In this document: one piece after another, positions 1-7,162 of the stretch
How positions within the stretch are numbered: the stretch's first letter is position 1
Layout of the letters: the number at the start of each line of letters is the position of its first letter
Source of the DNA: RGIG6904 sp024680835
Lineage (GTDB): Bacteria > Bacillota > Clostridia > Lachnospirales > Lachnospiraceae
Direction of reading: 5' to 3'
DNA: 21,159 nt
NCBI GenBank assembly: GCA_024680835.1
Contig: JAILBP010000087.1
Span: forward strand, 1-21,159
Position numbers and translations under genes: made by a program
Notes under the pieces: generated by a model
What the model was told of the DNA's origin: nothing
What the model saw: the letters and a program-made list of their open reading frames with translations, nothing else
Database searches by the model: none

Positions 1-2
1 GT

Positions 3-124
3 CACTTTACATACATGATACAGGCAGCCGCGATAGCGGCAGTAGAGCCCGACAAGGCAATTCTGCCAGCTTGGCTTCGCAGATTGCCGATGTCAGGGCG
101 AGCCTGTAGAATGTATGTAAAGTG
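3..124. repeat. Long palindromic structured element at the left edge
   Basis: A perfect 14-bp inverted repeat (3-16 with 111-124, CACTTTACATACAT) closes a region in which most bases can pair. Nested inside are 19-25 with 102-108 (TACAGGC/GCCTGTA), a GCCGC-GATA-GCGGC hairpin at 27-40, 47-54 with 91-99 (one bulged A), 56-61 with 83-88 (GGCAAT/ATTGCC), and a small 65-68/72-75 tip. No coding potential was seen. It lies 82 bp downstream of the CE17-like esterase stop. The long terminal repeats and internal stems look like a dispersed MITE-like or REP-like intergenic element, or a structured RNA at the operon 3' end. Strand is undetermined because the fold is nearly symmetric. Confidence 0.7.
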
Positions 125-205
125 GCTGTGAATAGTAACCAAAAGGTGACTCACGGCATATATGCCCGCGAGCATCTCCACATTTGAGACGATTAATTGA
201 ATGCC
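125..205. other. Short intergenic tail with two small palindromes
   Basis: Between the structured element and the CE17-like stop codon there is no gene. It holds an imperfect hairpin at about 134-151 (AGTaACC-AAAA-GGTgACT, one mismatch) and the 12-bp palindrome GGCATATATGCC at 155-166. Neither is followed by a clear T-tract on the minus strand, so I do not call a terminator. They may belong to the neighbouring palindromic element. Confidence 0.4.
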
Positions 206-1339
206 CTAACTTGCAATAACTGAAACAAGATAAAACGGCAATTTGTCATTCTCATGTGCCTCAATGATCTCAACCTCAACAATGTGTTTTTTTCGCTCAC
301 CGTGTTCCAAAACCGTGTCAAGGCACAGCTTGTCACCCCAGGTTTCATCAAAATTGGCGTCCAGAATACGGGCGTTTTCGGCATCACCGTCGACAGTGAT
401 CTTAGCGACGGGCGCGGGTAAACTGATGGTGCGTCTGTACTGTACACCTATGCAGCTCCCTTCCACCTCAAAGCAGATCCTTGATCCCTTATCTTTGGCG
501 GTCCAGCCCTTCTTGAAGATATCCGTTATAACCTTCTGCTCTGACGCATCAGCAGTCCAGCCTGTATTATCTGATATTACCGCATTATCGTTTCTGAATC
601 TCACACTGTCCTCATATGCATTCAATGTGAAAGCTTCCGGCTTTTCTTTTTCCGTGTATGACACTGCGCCTTCGGCATTATCATCACCGACACCTTTCAG
701 TATCTGACCTAATCTGTGGGTTATGACAGAAGCCACAAGCTCATGACCTGCGTCATTGGGATGAAGATCGTCAGGAGTTATAGCACGATTAGCCACCGAT
801 CCATTCAAAAGCATCGGATATATGGTCTCTCTCATTGTAACCGAAGGCAAGTCATAATGCCTTGCCACCGCACTGTGAACCCGCTCGGCATTGGAACCGT
901 TGTCATAACAAACATTATGCACCAGCATCACTGCAGGCTTTACATCACTGTAATAACACTTTCTCACCAGTCCCTCATATGTCTCCATATAATGGTCGTT
1001 TGAAGCATCATTGACGGAATACTCTATTATCATGAAATCCGGCTTATATGCCAAAACATCACTGTCTGCCCTGGCGCAGCCGAACTGCGAATCCGTTGCG
1101 CCTATACCCGCATTCACATATGTGATCTTTGACTTTGGGAAAGTCTCACACCACCATTTATAAACGCGGTACGCATAACACAATTCCGGTGTGCTGGATA
1201 AAGAACCCTGGGTTATGGATCCCCCCAGAAAAGCCACCGTTATATCTTCCCCGGCCAGCGCACGCTTCATGACATCTTTGATACGCGCCGAATTACCCAC
1301 ATTGGAAATCGCCCTGCTGTAATCCAAATTGCAAATCAC
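206..1339 (-). CDS. SGNH-family acetyl-esterase, CE17-like (acetylated mannan)
   Basis: A 377-residue predicted carbohydrate acetyl-esterase that would remove acetyl groups from mannooligosaccharides. No signal peptide is visible, so it probably acts in the cytoplasm. The SGNH blocks are clear: GGSIT with nucleophile Ser41, Gly in the GIGATDS block near residue 80, EYSVND with Asn110, and DDLHPND with Asp190 and His193. Residues ~1-215 form the SGNH domain; ~225-377 look like a C-terminal beta-sandwich, the order reported for the Roseburia CE17 mannan esterase, which carries a carbohydrate-binding module there. The start is a GTG; GGGGAGG sits 8 nt upstream, and the nearby ATG is out of frame. 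It begins 18 bp after the CE2-like gene, so the pair is almost surely co-transcribed. The family is confident; the acetyl-mannan substrate is inferred from context. Confidence 0.86.
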   Translation of the reverse strand: MICNLDYSRAISNVGNSARIKDVMKRALAGEDITVAFLGGSITQGSLSSTPELCYAYRVYKWWCETFPKSKITYVNAGIGATDSQFGCARADSDVLAYKPDFMIIEYSVNDASNDHYMETYEGLVRKCYYSDVKPAVMLVHNVCYDNGSNAERVHSAVARHYDLPSVTMRETIYPMLLNGSVANRAITPDDLHPNDAGHELVASVITHRLGQILKGVGDDNAEGAVSYTEKEKPEAFTLNAYEDSVRFRNDNAVISDNTGWTADASEQKVITDIFKKGWTAKDKGSRICFEVEGSCIGVQYRRTISLPAPVAKITVDGDAENARILDANFDETWGDKLCLDTVLEHGERKKHIVEVEIIEAHENDKLPFYLVSVIAS

Positions 1340-1357
1340 CTTTCATTCCTCCCCTGT

Positions 1358-2506
1358 TTACAATACAGACCTCTTTATAAACTCTGTCAGCTCCCTTGCC
1401 ATCTCTTCATGCTCCGCTATTCTGGGATGTCCCGGAGTAGCTGCACCGTTTCTGGTAAACATGAAGTGATGAACCCGCTCGCTTCCTATGGAATCACAAA
1501 CCTCGCCTATAGCCTTATCCCAAGCCGGATCGTGCATCAGAACCGTCGTGATCAGGACAAAAGAACAGTTTTCATATTTATCCATGAGTGTTTCGACAAA
1601 TCCCTTGTAAGCCCTTCTCCACTCGACTGCCTTCTGCCCGTCATAGTCCTCAGCCATGATATTACCGGGATTAGCGTCATTCTGTCCGATGGCTATGACA
1701 CAGATATCCGGAATATATTTTGAAAAATCCCAGTCCGTGACAGGAAGTTTGATCCCCGGATTGTACTGGATCTTGTCGTAGCATGACAGCACACCCAACA
1801 TAGTATCCAATTCCGGTCCGTTAAAATATCCCGTCTTATCAAACAGCGCAATGCCCCCCTGGCTTGTAAGGTGTACCTCTGCATCGAGATTTCTGGCAGT
1901 AAGCCAGCCATATGCATTCCAGCTGTTCGAATACATGCCCTCATGTCCCTCGGGATCGCTCTGTCCCGTGCGTTCAACCATCTCGGAAACCTCTCCGCAG
2001 GATACGCTGTCACCGAAGACTTCCATCTTGAGCTTTGGTCTTGCCGGCGGATCCGACAGCTCGACCTCACCTTCTATCTCCAATCCCAAAAATCCAACAG
2101 CATGAGCAGCATCCATTCTCTTGAATATTAAAAGATCATGATGATCATCTGTCTGTTTTTTCAAGAGAGAATCCATTACACTATCCCTGTCTGCCTGCTC
2201 TTCCACTGTAAACGCTTTCTCTCCGCAGGCTCTCAAACTGCCGTCTTCGCCTTTATCGGCTATAACATATGTTTTTTCTTCGGAGGTGTCGGACAGAATG
2301 ATCTTTTTCTGAACTCCGTCCAGTATTACACCAAGGGAATCCTTGTAACAGTTTCTGTAATTCTTCACTGTGACAGATACTTTGCTGCCACCCTTAAACC
2401 TGAGCCTGATGAAGCTTCCCGCGTACACCAGTACAGGTTCCGACTCGTTTTCATGATCGATCCTTCCGGAATAAACCAGATGCGGATCATTAGGTTTTAT
2501 TATCAT
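1358..2506 (-). CDS. Two-domain acetyl-esterase, CE2-like
   Basis: Predicted 382-residue deacetylase. An N-terminal jelly-roll region (~1-155, starting near HLVYSGRID) precedes an SGNH hydrolase domain, the layout of carbohydrate esterase family 2. The nucleophile block is FGDSVSCGE with Ser167, block III is GQND with Asn276, and the catalytic His is His360 in GHPRIAEH. The usual Asp three residues before the His is a Thr (Thr357), which fits the Ser-His dyad described for CE2 rather than a triad. I moved the start to the ATG at 2506 because AAGGAG lies directly before it; the 17 upstream codons read through that site. It is followed 18 bp later by the CE17-like gene; a CE2+CE17 pair is known to deacetylate mannan in Roseburia. 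Substrate is inferred. Confidence 0.85.
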   Translation of the reverse strand: MIIKPNDPHLVYSGRIDHENESEPVLVYAGSFIRLRFKGGSKVSVTVKNYRNCYKDSLGVILDGVQKKIILSDTSEEKTYVIADKGEDGSLRACGEKAFTVEEQADRDSVMDSLLKKQTDDHHDLLIFKRMDAAHAVGFLGLEIEGEVELSDPPARPKLKMEVFGDSVSCGEVSEMVERTGQSDPEGHEGMYSNSWNAYGWLTARNLDAEVHLTSQGGIALFDKTGYFNGPELDTMLGVLSCYDKIQYNPGIKLPVTDWDFSKYIPDICVIAIGQNDANPGNIMAEDYDGQKAVEWRRAYKGFVETLMDKYENCSFVLITTVLMHDPAWDKAIGEVCDSIGSERVHHFMFTRNGAATPGHPRIAEHEEMARELTEFIKRSVL

Positions 2507-2511
2507 TTTTT

Positions 2512-2517
2512 CTCCTT
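2512..2517 (-). promoter_or_regulatory. Ribosome binding site fixing the CE2-like start
   Basis: AAGGAG on the minus strand, 5 nt before the ATG at 2506. It rules out the longer reading frame that begins at 2557, since translation from there would cross this site. Confidence 0.75.
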
Positions 2518-2524
2518 TTATGTA

Positions 2525-2574
2525 CAAAAATGGCAGGGCAGCAACTGTCAGGTCCAACAGCTCCTCACCCTGCC
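2525..2574 (-). terminator. Hairpin with T-tract between the fusion gene and the CE2-like gene
   Basis: On the minus strand GGCAGGG (2568-2574) pairs with CCCTGCC (2532-2538), with further pairing inside (AGCTGT/ACAG), and is followed at once by ATTTTTG. This is a typical intrinsic terminator shape. It sits in the 111-bp gap between two genes of the same pathway, so it may be leaky or act as an attenuator that lowers esterase expression relative to the fusion enzyme. A TTGACA at about 2596-2601 could start a separate esterase transcript, but its -10 is poor. Confidence 0.6.
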
Positions 2575-2617
2575 GTTAACATTTCTTGTCCTTATTGTCA
2601 AAAAAACGCTTATAACA

Positions 2618-5600
2618 TCAGTCCGGCTGTGCCCTCAGAAGTTTGAGATTTTTGCTTATAAGGTCACATCTCTGCTGAACGCATAATACCGAACGTCCCG
2701 GATCCCGCGGTGTCTCAAACACATAATCCAAAAGCTTATCGATAGTGGTCGTGGCTACATGAACCCTTGTATCGGATGATGCGTAGTAGATGAATACTTC
2801 ATCCTCATCATTAACAATACAGCCGTTTGTGAAGGTGACATTGGAAACATCACCCACACGCTCATCCCCTCTGGGTCCTATCAAAAGTCCCGAAGGCTCT
2901 GCGATAACACGTGAAGGATCATCTAACGCCGTAGCAAAAGCATAGATAACATACCTGAGACCTGCAGCGGTATTTCTGACACCGTGGGCGATATGTATCC
3001 ACCCCCTCGGAGTTCTGATGGGTGTAGCGCCCGCTCCGTTCTTGGCCTCGGTGATGGTATGATATTTTCTCAGTGAAGTCATCTTCTCTTCGTCTATCAC
3101 CGCATGCTCAATATCATCACAAAGCCCGAATCCAATGCCTCCGCCGGATCCCGTCTCTATGAAATCATCCATCGGTCTGGTGTAGAAAGCATACTTGCCG
3201 TTCACAAACTCCGGATGCAATACCACATTTCTCTGCTGCGGAGAATTCAGAGTCTTGAGATTGTCAAGTCTCTCCCAGGTCTTTAAATCCTTGGTACGCA
3301 CAATACCTGCAGCAGCAACCGCAGCGGAAAGATCATTGGTTGATCTGTCCTTGCTCTCCGAACAGAACACACCGTAGATATATCCGTCCTCATGCTGTGT
3401 GAGACGCATATCGTATACATTGGTCTCATCCGGATAAAGATCATCCAGCAGTATGGGGTAATCCCAGAATCTGAAATTGTCTATACCGTTATCACTCTCA
3501 GCCACTCCGAAGAAAGACTTTCTGTCATTACCCTCTATACGGGCAACCAGATAATATCTGTTATTGAGATAGATGGCTCCGGAATTCATCACGGCGTTTA
3601 TGCCAAGTCTCTCCATGAAATACGGATTTGTAACTTCATTGACATCATACTGCCAGAATATAGGCACATGTTTTCTCGTAAGTACAGGATGAACATACCT
3701 GTCGTAAATACCGTTGTAGAAAGATGACTTCTCGTTCTTGCGCTGTATGTAGAGTTCCTGCTCTCCCAGCATTCTGATGTATTTGGGATGAATTCTCGGC
3801 TTTTCGGCAAGTGCCTCCCAGTCGGGCTCTTCCTCCTGTTTTTCCTCTTTATCAGTGGTTGCGGTCTCTGCTGCCGCCTCATCCGTAACGGTCTCTTCAG
3901 TAACAGACTCTTCTGCCTGTGTCTCTGCCGGTGTCTCTTCCGACGCCTCCTCTGAAACAGACTCATCCGATACAGATTCTTCTGTTTCAAGCTCCTCTGT
4001 TACAGGCTCCTCTGATGCCGGCTCTTCTGATACAGTTTCCTCTGATGCCGGCTCTTCTGATACAGTTTCCTCTGATACCGGCTCTTCTGATACAGTTTCC
4101 TCTGATACCGGCTCCTCTGATACAGTTTCCTCTGATGCCGGCTCCTCTGATACAGTTTCCTCTGATGCCGTCTCTTCTGAAGAAGTCTCCTCTGTTGCAG
4201 GCTCCTCCGAAGTTTCCTCAACAGGCACCTCCCCGGAAACAGGGGTTTCTTCCTCTGCCGGCTCTGCCAAAACCTCTTCCGGAGCGGGCTCTGCTTCCGT
4301 TACAGCCTCAACTTCTGATGCTTCCGCCTCAACAGGTGCCGCCTCTGTAACAGCCTCCTCTGCCGCAGTCTCAACAGATGCCTCCGGCTCCTCTGAAACA
4401 ACCTCTTCCTCCGCCGGTTTCTTTTCATCATTCAGAAGGTACTTATCATCCTGCTCCATAACGGAAACACGTCTTATGACCTCTATACACATACGGCCGT
4501 TGTGATAAGGACATTTCCACTCCTCTATAATAGGCTTATCCTCTGCGGGTTTGCCCTCTTTATCAACTTTCCAGTACCACTCGGATCCCTGGCGCTTGTC
4601 GTGGACATATTCTTTTATGAAATCCCACTCAGCCAGCGCGGCATTGAAATAATCCTTGCGAAAAGCCTGCTTCTGATATGCGTTCAGGAAACCGACCACC
4701 GTCTCTGCCTGAACCCACCAGATCCTGTCCTCGTTGACCACTCCTTTTTCACATTCATTAGCCATGGAATGTCCGTCAAAAGCCAGCTTGAAAACATTGG
4801 CTGTAAGATTTCTGGTGATGGCACTCATCTTCATGGTGTATATCTCATCATCCAAAACCTCAAGTCCCCTGTCGGTAAGCCATGCGGTCTCGATATCGTG
4901 ACCGTATGAATGAAGATCTATGATGGAATTGTAATTGGCATCAAAGAAAACATCCTGTCTGTGAAGCGCAGGATTATATATACGCCCTGCTATGGTATCC
5001 AGAATCCACCCGATCTTGGTCTTCGCAGGCTCGTATTTACATACTCTGTAAAGCTCGGTATATGCCTCAAAAACATGAAGCAGCGTATTCATGGTCTTTG
5101 CAGCTATAACGCCGTTCTCGGAAAGCTTTTCGTTGGATTCGGGCTTGAAATCGATGGTGAAAGCCTCAAGATATCCTATCTCATCAGTACATTTTGACTC
5201 AATGACATCAAAGATACGCTTTGCCAGATGAAGAGCGTTCTCCTCTCCAAAGGCATCGTAATAGCTTGAGAGCGCATATATGGCAAATGCCTGATTATAA
5301 GTGTGTTTGGTGCTGTCATTTACCTTGCCGTCATATGTCACAGACCAGTAAACGCCGCCGTTCATATTATCAACGCACTTTGCGCGCATGAAATCATAAG
5401 CAGCCTTGGCACACTCACTGATATCCTCGGAAGAATAACCGTGCTGTGCACACTCCTCCTCAGTGATCAGTCCGTCTTTTATGAGCAGATAGACATTGGA
5501 GAAAAACCACGTGATGCGGTTATTTAAGATACATCCCTTAACAGCCTGTCTGTCTATTTCGAGATTGTAATCCATGTAACCGTAAAAACCGCCATATTCC

Positions 5601-5686
5601 TTATCTCTCTTGGACATCCAGAATGGAATGATGACGCCTAAAAGATGCTCTTTTGTCTCCGCTCCGAGGGTTTGTAATCTGGTCAT
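2618..5686 (-). CDS. Fusion: mannobiose/cellobiose 2-epimerase + acidic linker + GH130_1 mannosylglucose phosphorylase
   Basis: A 1022-residue predicted bifunctional cytoplasmic enzyme. Residues 1-~410 are an AGE-fold cellobiose/mannobiose 2-epimerase with the family histidines His263 (SYGHDIE) and His395 (CPYHNGR). Residues ~424-612 are a linker of Glu, Ser, Thr, Val, Ala and Pro with no Lys, Arg, His, Phe, Tyr or Trp. Residues ~625-1015 are a GH130_1 phosphorylase with the YDMRLTQHEDG block (predicted catalytic Asp759), SPQQRNVVLHPEF and HGVRNTAAGLRYV. Known chemistry of the separate enzymes: mannobiose to mannosylglucose, then phosphorolysis to mannose-1-phosphate and glucose. The start ATG has GGGAGG upstream. 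Both domains look full length (~400 and ~390 residues) with no frameshift, so this is a true fusion and not two merged genes. Domain families are confident; channelling is inference. Confidence 0.93.
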   Translation of the reverse strand: MTRLQTLGAETKEHLLGVIIPFWMSKRDKEYGGFYGYMDYNLEIDRQAVKGCILNNRITWFFSNVYLLIKDGLITEEECAQHGYSSEDISECAKAAYDFMRAKCVDNMNGGVYWSVTYDGKVNDSTKHTYNQAFAIYALSSYYDAFGEENALHLAKRIFDVIESKCTDEIGYLEAFTIDFKPESNEKLSENGVIAAKTMNTLLHVFEAYTELYRVCKYEPAKTKIGWILDTIAGRIYNPALHRQDVFFDANYNSIIDLHSYGHDIETAWLTDRGLEVLDDEIYTMKMSAITRNLTANVFKLAFDGHSMANECEKGVVNEDRIWWVQAETVVGFLNAYQKQAFRKDYFNAALAEWDFIKEYVHDKRQGSEWYWKVDKEGKPAEDKPIIEEWKCPYHNGRMCIEVIRRVSVMEQDDKYLLNDEKKPAEEEVVSEEPEASVETAAEEAVTEAAPVEAEASEVEAVTEAEPAPEEVLAEPAEEETPVSGEVPVEETSEEPATEETSSEETASEETVSEEPASEETVSEEPVSEETVSEEPVSEETVSEEPASEETVSEEPASEEPVTEELETEESVSDESVSEEASEETPAETQAEESVTEETVTDEAAAETATTDKEEKQEEEPDWEALAEKPRIHPKYIRMLGEQELYIQRKNEKSSFYNGIYDRYVHPVLTRKHVPIFWQYDVNEVTNPYFMERLGINAVMNSGAIYLNNRYYLVARIEGNDRKSFFGVAESDNGIDNFRFWDYPILLDDLYPDETNVYDMRLTQHEDGYIYGVFCSESKDRSTNDLSAAVAAAGIVRTKDLKTWERLDNLKTLNSPQQRNVVLHPEFVNGKYAFYTRPMDDFIETGSGGGIGFGLCDDIEHAVIDEEKMTSLRKYHTITEAKNGAGATPIRTPRGWIHIAHGVRNTAAGLRYVIYAFATALDDPSRVIAEPSGLLIGPRGDERVGDVSNVTFTNGCIVNDEDEVFIYYASSDTRVHVATTTIDKLLDYVFETPRDPGRSVLCVQQRCDLISKNLKLLRAQPD
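4014..4193 (-). repeat. 30-bp tandem repeat encoding part of the acidic linker
   Basis: Five near-identical 30-bp units start at 4014, 4044, 4074, 4104 and 4134, with a diverged sixth at 4164. Each encodes ten residues of the type SEETVSEEP(A/V). The period is a multiple of three, so gain or loss of a unit keeps the frame. Differences between units are mostly single bases (gatgcc/gatacc, tct/tcc). The repeats cover about residues 498-558 of the fusion protein; the rest of the linker has the same composition but is less regular. Confidence 0.9.
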
Positions 5687-5768
5687 GCCTAACCTCCCAT
5701 AAATACAAAATCAGTTCAAATCCACAAAAACCGTTTTTTCAATGTTTTAAACAAAAACACACGTGTAT

Positions 5769-5797
5769 AATATACAACATTATTGCAATTCTTACAA
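5769..5797 (-). promoter_or_regulatory. Candidate promoter of the epimerase-GH130_1 fusion
   Basis: On the minus strand TTGTAA (5792-5797), a 17-base spacer and TATATT (5769-5774) precede the fusion gene by roughly 80 bases. The surroundings are AT-rich. A TTGACA at 5815-5820 is an alternative -35 but its matching -10 is poor. Supported by position and composition only. Confidence 0.45.
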
Positions 5798-5883
5798 CAA
5801 ATTTTGTAAAAAAATGTCAAAAAACAAACCATTTTTTAATCCGAACACCGGAGTGAAATCATACTGAGAAGTTACAAGTGGCA

Positions 5884-5907
5884 GGCACCGGATCAAAATC
5901 CGGTGCC
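5884..5907 (-). terminator. Terminator hairpin after GH130_2
   Basis: GGCACCGGAT (5884-5893) and ATCCGGTGCC (5898-5907) form a perfect 10-bp stem with a 4-base loop, 18 bp past the GH130_2 stop. The downstream minus-strand sequence (TGCCACTTG) has only a weak T-tract, so termination may be incomplete. It separates GH130_2 from the fusion gene, which then needs its own promoter or read-through. Confidence 0.6.
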
Positions 5908-5925
5908 ATGCTCATAAACATATCA

Positions 5926-6954
5926 TTATCTCTTTCCGAGTTCGGTATCGTTCCAGTCGGTCTCGCTGTGATCCTTGATGTATTTAACTATCTCATCGAA
6001 CTTGCAGAATGCAAGGGAAACATAGCTGTCAGCACATCCGTAGTAGATAGCGATCTTTCCGCTCTCCGGATCATGAATTGTAGCACACGGGAATGTTACG
6101 TTCGGGACAAATCCTCTCTCCTCATACCACTCTTCGGGAGTGAGAAGGAAGTTTTCGCATCTGTAGAGAACCTTTGAAGGCTCCTCAAGATCAAGGATCG
6201 CACCGCCGATAGAATATACAAAACCGTTGCAGGTTCCGGATACTCCGTGGTAGAACAGAAGCCATCCCTCGCTGGTCTCGATGGGAGCAGCGCCTCCGCC
6301 GATCTTAACCGACTCCCACCATTTGCCGTTGGCTCCCATCACATGTCTGTGATGTCCCCAGAACTCCATATCCGGTGAGTCAGAGATAAAGATATCTCCA
6401 AATGGAGTATGCCCGCTGTCAGACGGACGGCTCAGCATTTTGTACATACCGTTAATCTTACGCGGGAAGAGAACCGCATTTCTGTTGAAGGGGATGAAAG
6501 GGCTCTCAATGCGGACAAAGGACTTGAAGTCTTTCGTCTTTGCCATACCGATGGATGCTCCGAAGAAATCCTGGCACCATATAATGTAATATGTATCCTC
6601 TACCTTCACAAGTCTGGGATCGTATGCATATTTCGGCATGAAATCATTGCCGTCCTCATCCTTGAAAGGTATCTTGTCCTGGTCAAAATCCCAATGTATA
6701 CCATCTTCACTCCTGCCAAGGTAAATGTAAGGTATACCGTTAGTCTGCTCTCCTCTGAACACGCCGATAAACTTGCCTTCATAAGGCATAACCGCGCTGT
6801 TGAAGATCCTGGCAACTCCCTCTATGGGATTGCGGTCAATAATGGGGTTCTCGCTGTATCTCCAGATAGGAGCTCCCTTTATCTCTTTGTCTGTGGGTCT
6901 GTCCTGCCATGGTACGTTTGGTACTGCCGGTGCTATCATCTTGATCTCGCTCAT
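5926..6954 (-). CDS. GH130_2 beta-1,4-mannooligosaccharide phosphorylase
   Basis: Predicted 342-residue cytoplasmic inverting phosphorylase that releases mannose-1-phosphate from beta-1,4-mannooligosaccharides. The blocks IFNSAVMPY, KYAYDPRLV (predicted catalytic Asp112), FIPFNRNAVLFPRKING, LSRPSDSGHTPFGDIF, FYHGV and IYYGCAD match GH130 subfamily 2 closely; I recall nearly the same strings in the gut-metagenome enzyme Uhgb_MP, which also acts on N-glycan core mannosides. Length is normal for the subfamily. The start was moved to the ATG at 6954 because GGAGGT lies just upstream; the longer frame starts in untranslated leader. It has its own strong promoter and a hairpin behind it, so it may be a single-gene transcript. 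Mannan rather than N-glycan use is inferred from the epimerase fusion, esterases and GH36 nearby. Confidence 0.93.
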   Translation of the reverse strand: MSEIKMIAPAVPNVPWQDRPTDKEIKGAPIWRYSENPIIDRNPIEGVARIFNSAVMPYEGKFIGVFRGEQTNGIPYIYLGRSEDGIHWDFDQDKIPFKDEDGNDFMPKYAYDPRLVKVEDTYYIIWCQDFFGASIGMAKTKDFKSFVRIESPFIPFNRNAVLFPRKINGMYKMLSRPSDSGHTPFGDIFISDSPDMEFWGHHRHVMGANGKWWESVKIGGGAAPIETSEGWLLFYHGVSGTCNGFVYSIGGAILDLEEPSKVLYRCENFLLTPEEWYEERGFVPNVTFPCATIHDPESGKIAIYYGCADSYVSLAFCKFDEIVKYIKDHSETDWNDTELGKR

Positions 6955-6959
6955 TTTCC

Positions 6960-6965
6960 ACCTCC
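6960..6965 (-). promoter_or_regulatory. Ribosome binding site fixing the GH130_2 start
   Basis: GGAGGT on the minus strand, 5 nt before the ATG at 6954. The frame extension to 6999 runs through this site and through the leader inverted repeat, so it is not used. Confidence 0.8.
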
Positions 6966-6984
6966 GAAATGTGTGTGTAAACCT

Positions 6985-7006
6985 GCAGGCGTTAAGCAAC
7001 GCCCGC
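6985..7006. promoter_or_regulatory. Inverted repeat near the expected GH130_2 transcription start
   Basis: GGCGTT-AAGC-AACGCC, extended by GC/GC pairs across one mismatch, lies about 10-30 bases after the expected transcription start of the GH130_2 promoter. The position suits a repressor operator, with the LacI-family protein of this locus the natural candidate, or a short mRNA 5' hairpin. It lacks the CG-centred core usual for LacI-family operators, so the regulator is uncertain. Confidence 0.45.
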
Positions 7007-7023
7007 TTTAATTATTTAGCCCA

Positions 7024-7052
7024 ATTATACTTAATCTTTTCTGTTTTGTCAA
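7024..7052 (-). promoter_or_regulatory. Perfect-consensus SigA promoter of GH130_2
   Basis: TTGACA (7047-7052), exactly 17 bases, then TATAAT (7024-7029) on the minus strand. Both hexamers match the housekeeping consensus exactly. The expected start is near 7017, giving a leader of about 60 bases to the ATG at 6954. Such a strong promoter would need a repressor if the gene is substrate-induced. Confidence 0.88.
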
Positions 7053-7162
7053 CTAATTTTTTAATTAATTTCTTAACTATTTTTGATTAATTAATTACCC
7101 GCTGTCATTTAGGGTTTCCTCAGCCTGTAATAACCTTCATGAATTCCTTTCAACAGAAAAGA

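Noticed and set aside
1694..2070. Open frame antiparallel and overlapping in the CE2-like gene
   Set aside because: It runs inside the esterase in another frame, shows Arg/Ser-rich shadow composition and has no ribosome site.
4014..4193. Possible CRISPR array because of regular 30-bp repeats
   Set aside because: The units are directly adjacent with no unique spacers, lie in frame inside a gene, and no cas gene is nearby.
3855..4505. A 216-residue Ser/Asp/Val-rich open frame on the plus strand
   Set aside because: It is the antisense shadow of the linker repeat; the repeated GA/TC-rich units simply contain no stop in that frame. It has no ribosome site and no domain.
2618..5686. Two genes merged by a sequencing error
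   Set aside because: The frame is continuous across the linker, with a coherent Glu/Ser/Thr peptide and no internal ribosome site or start before the GH130_1 domain.
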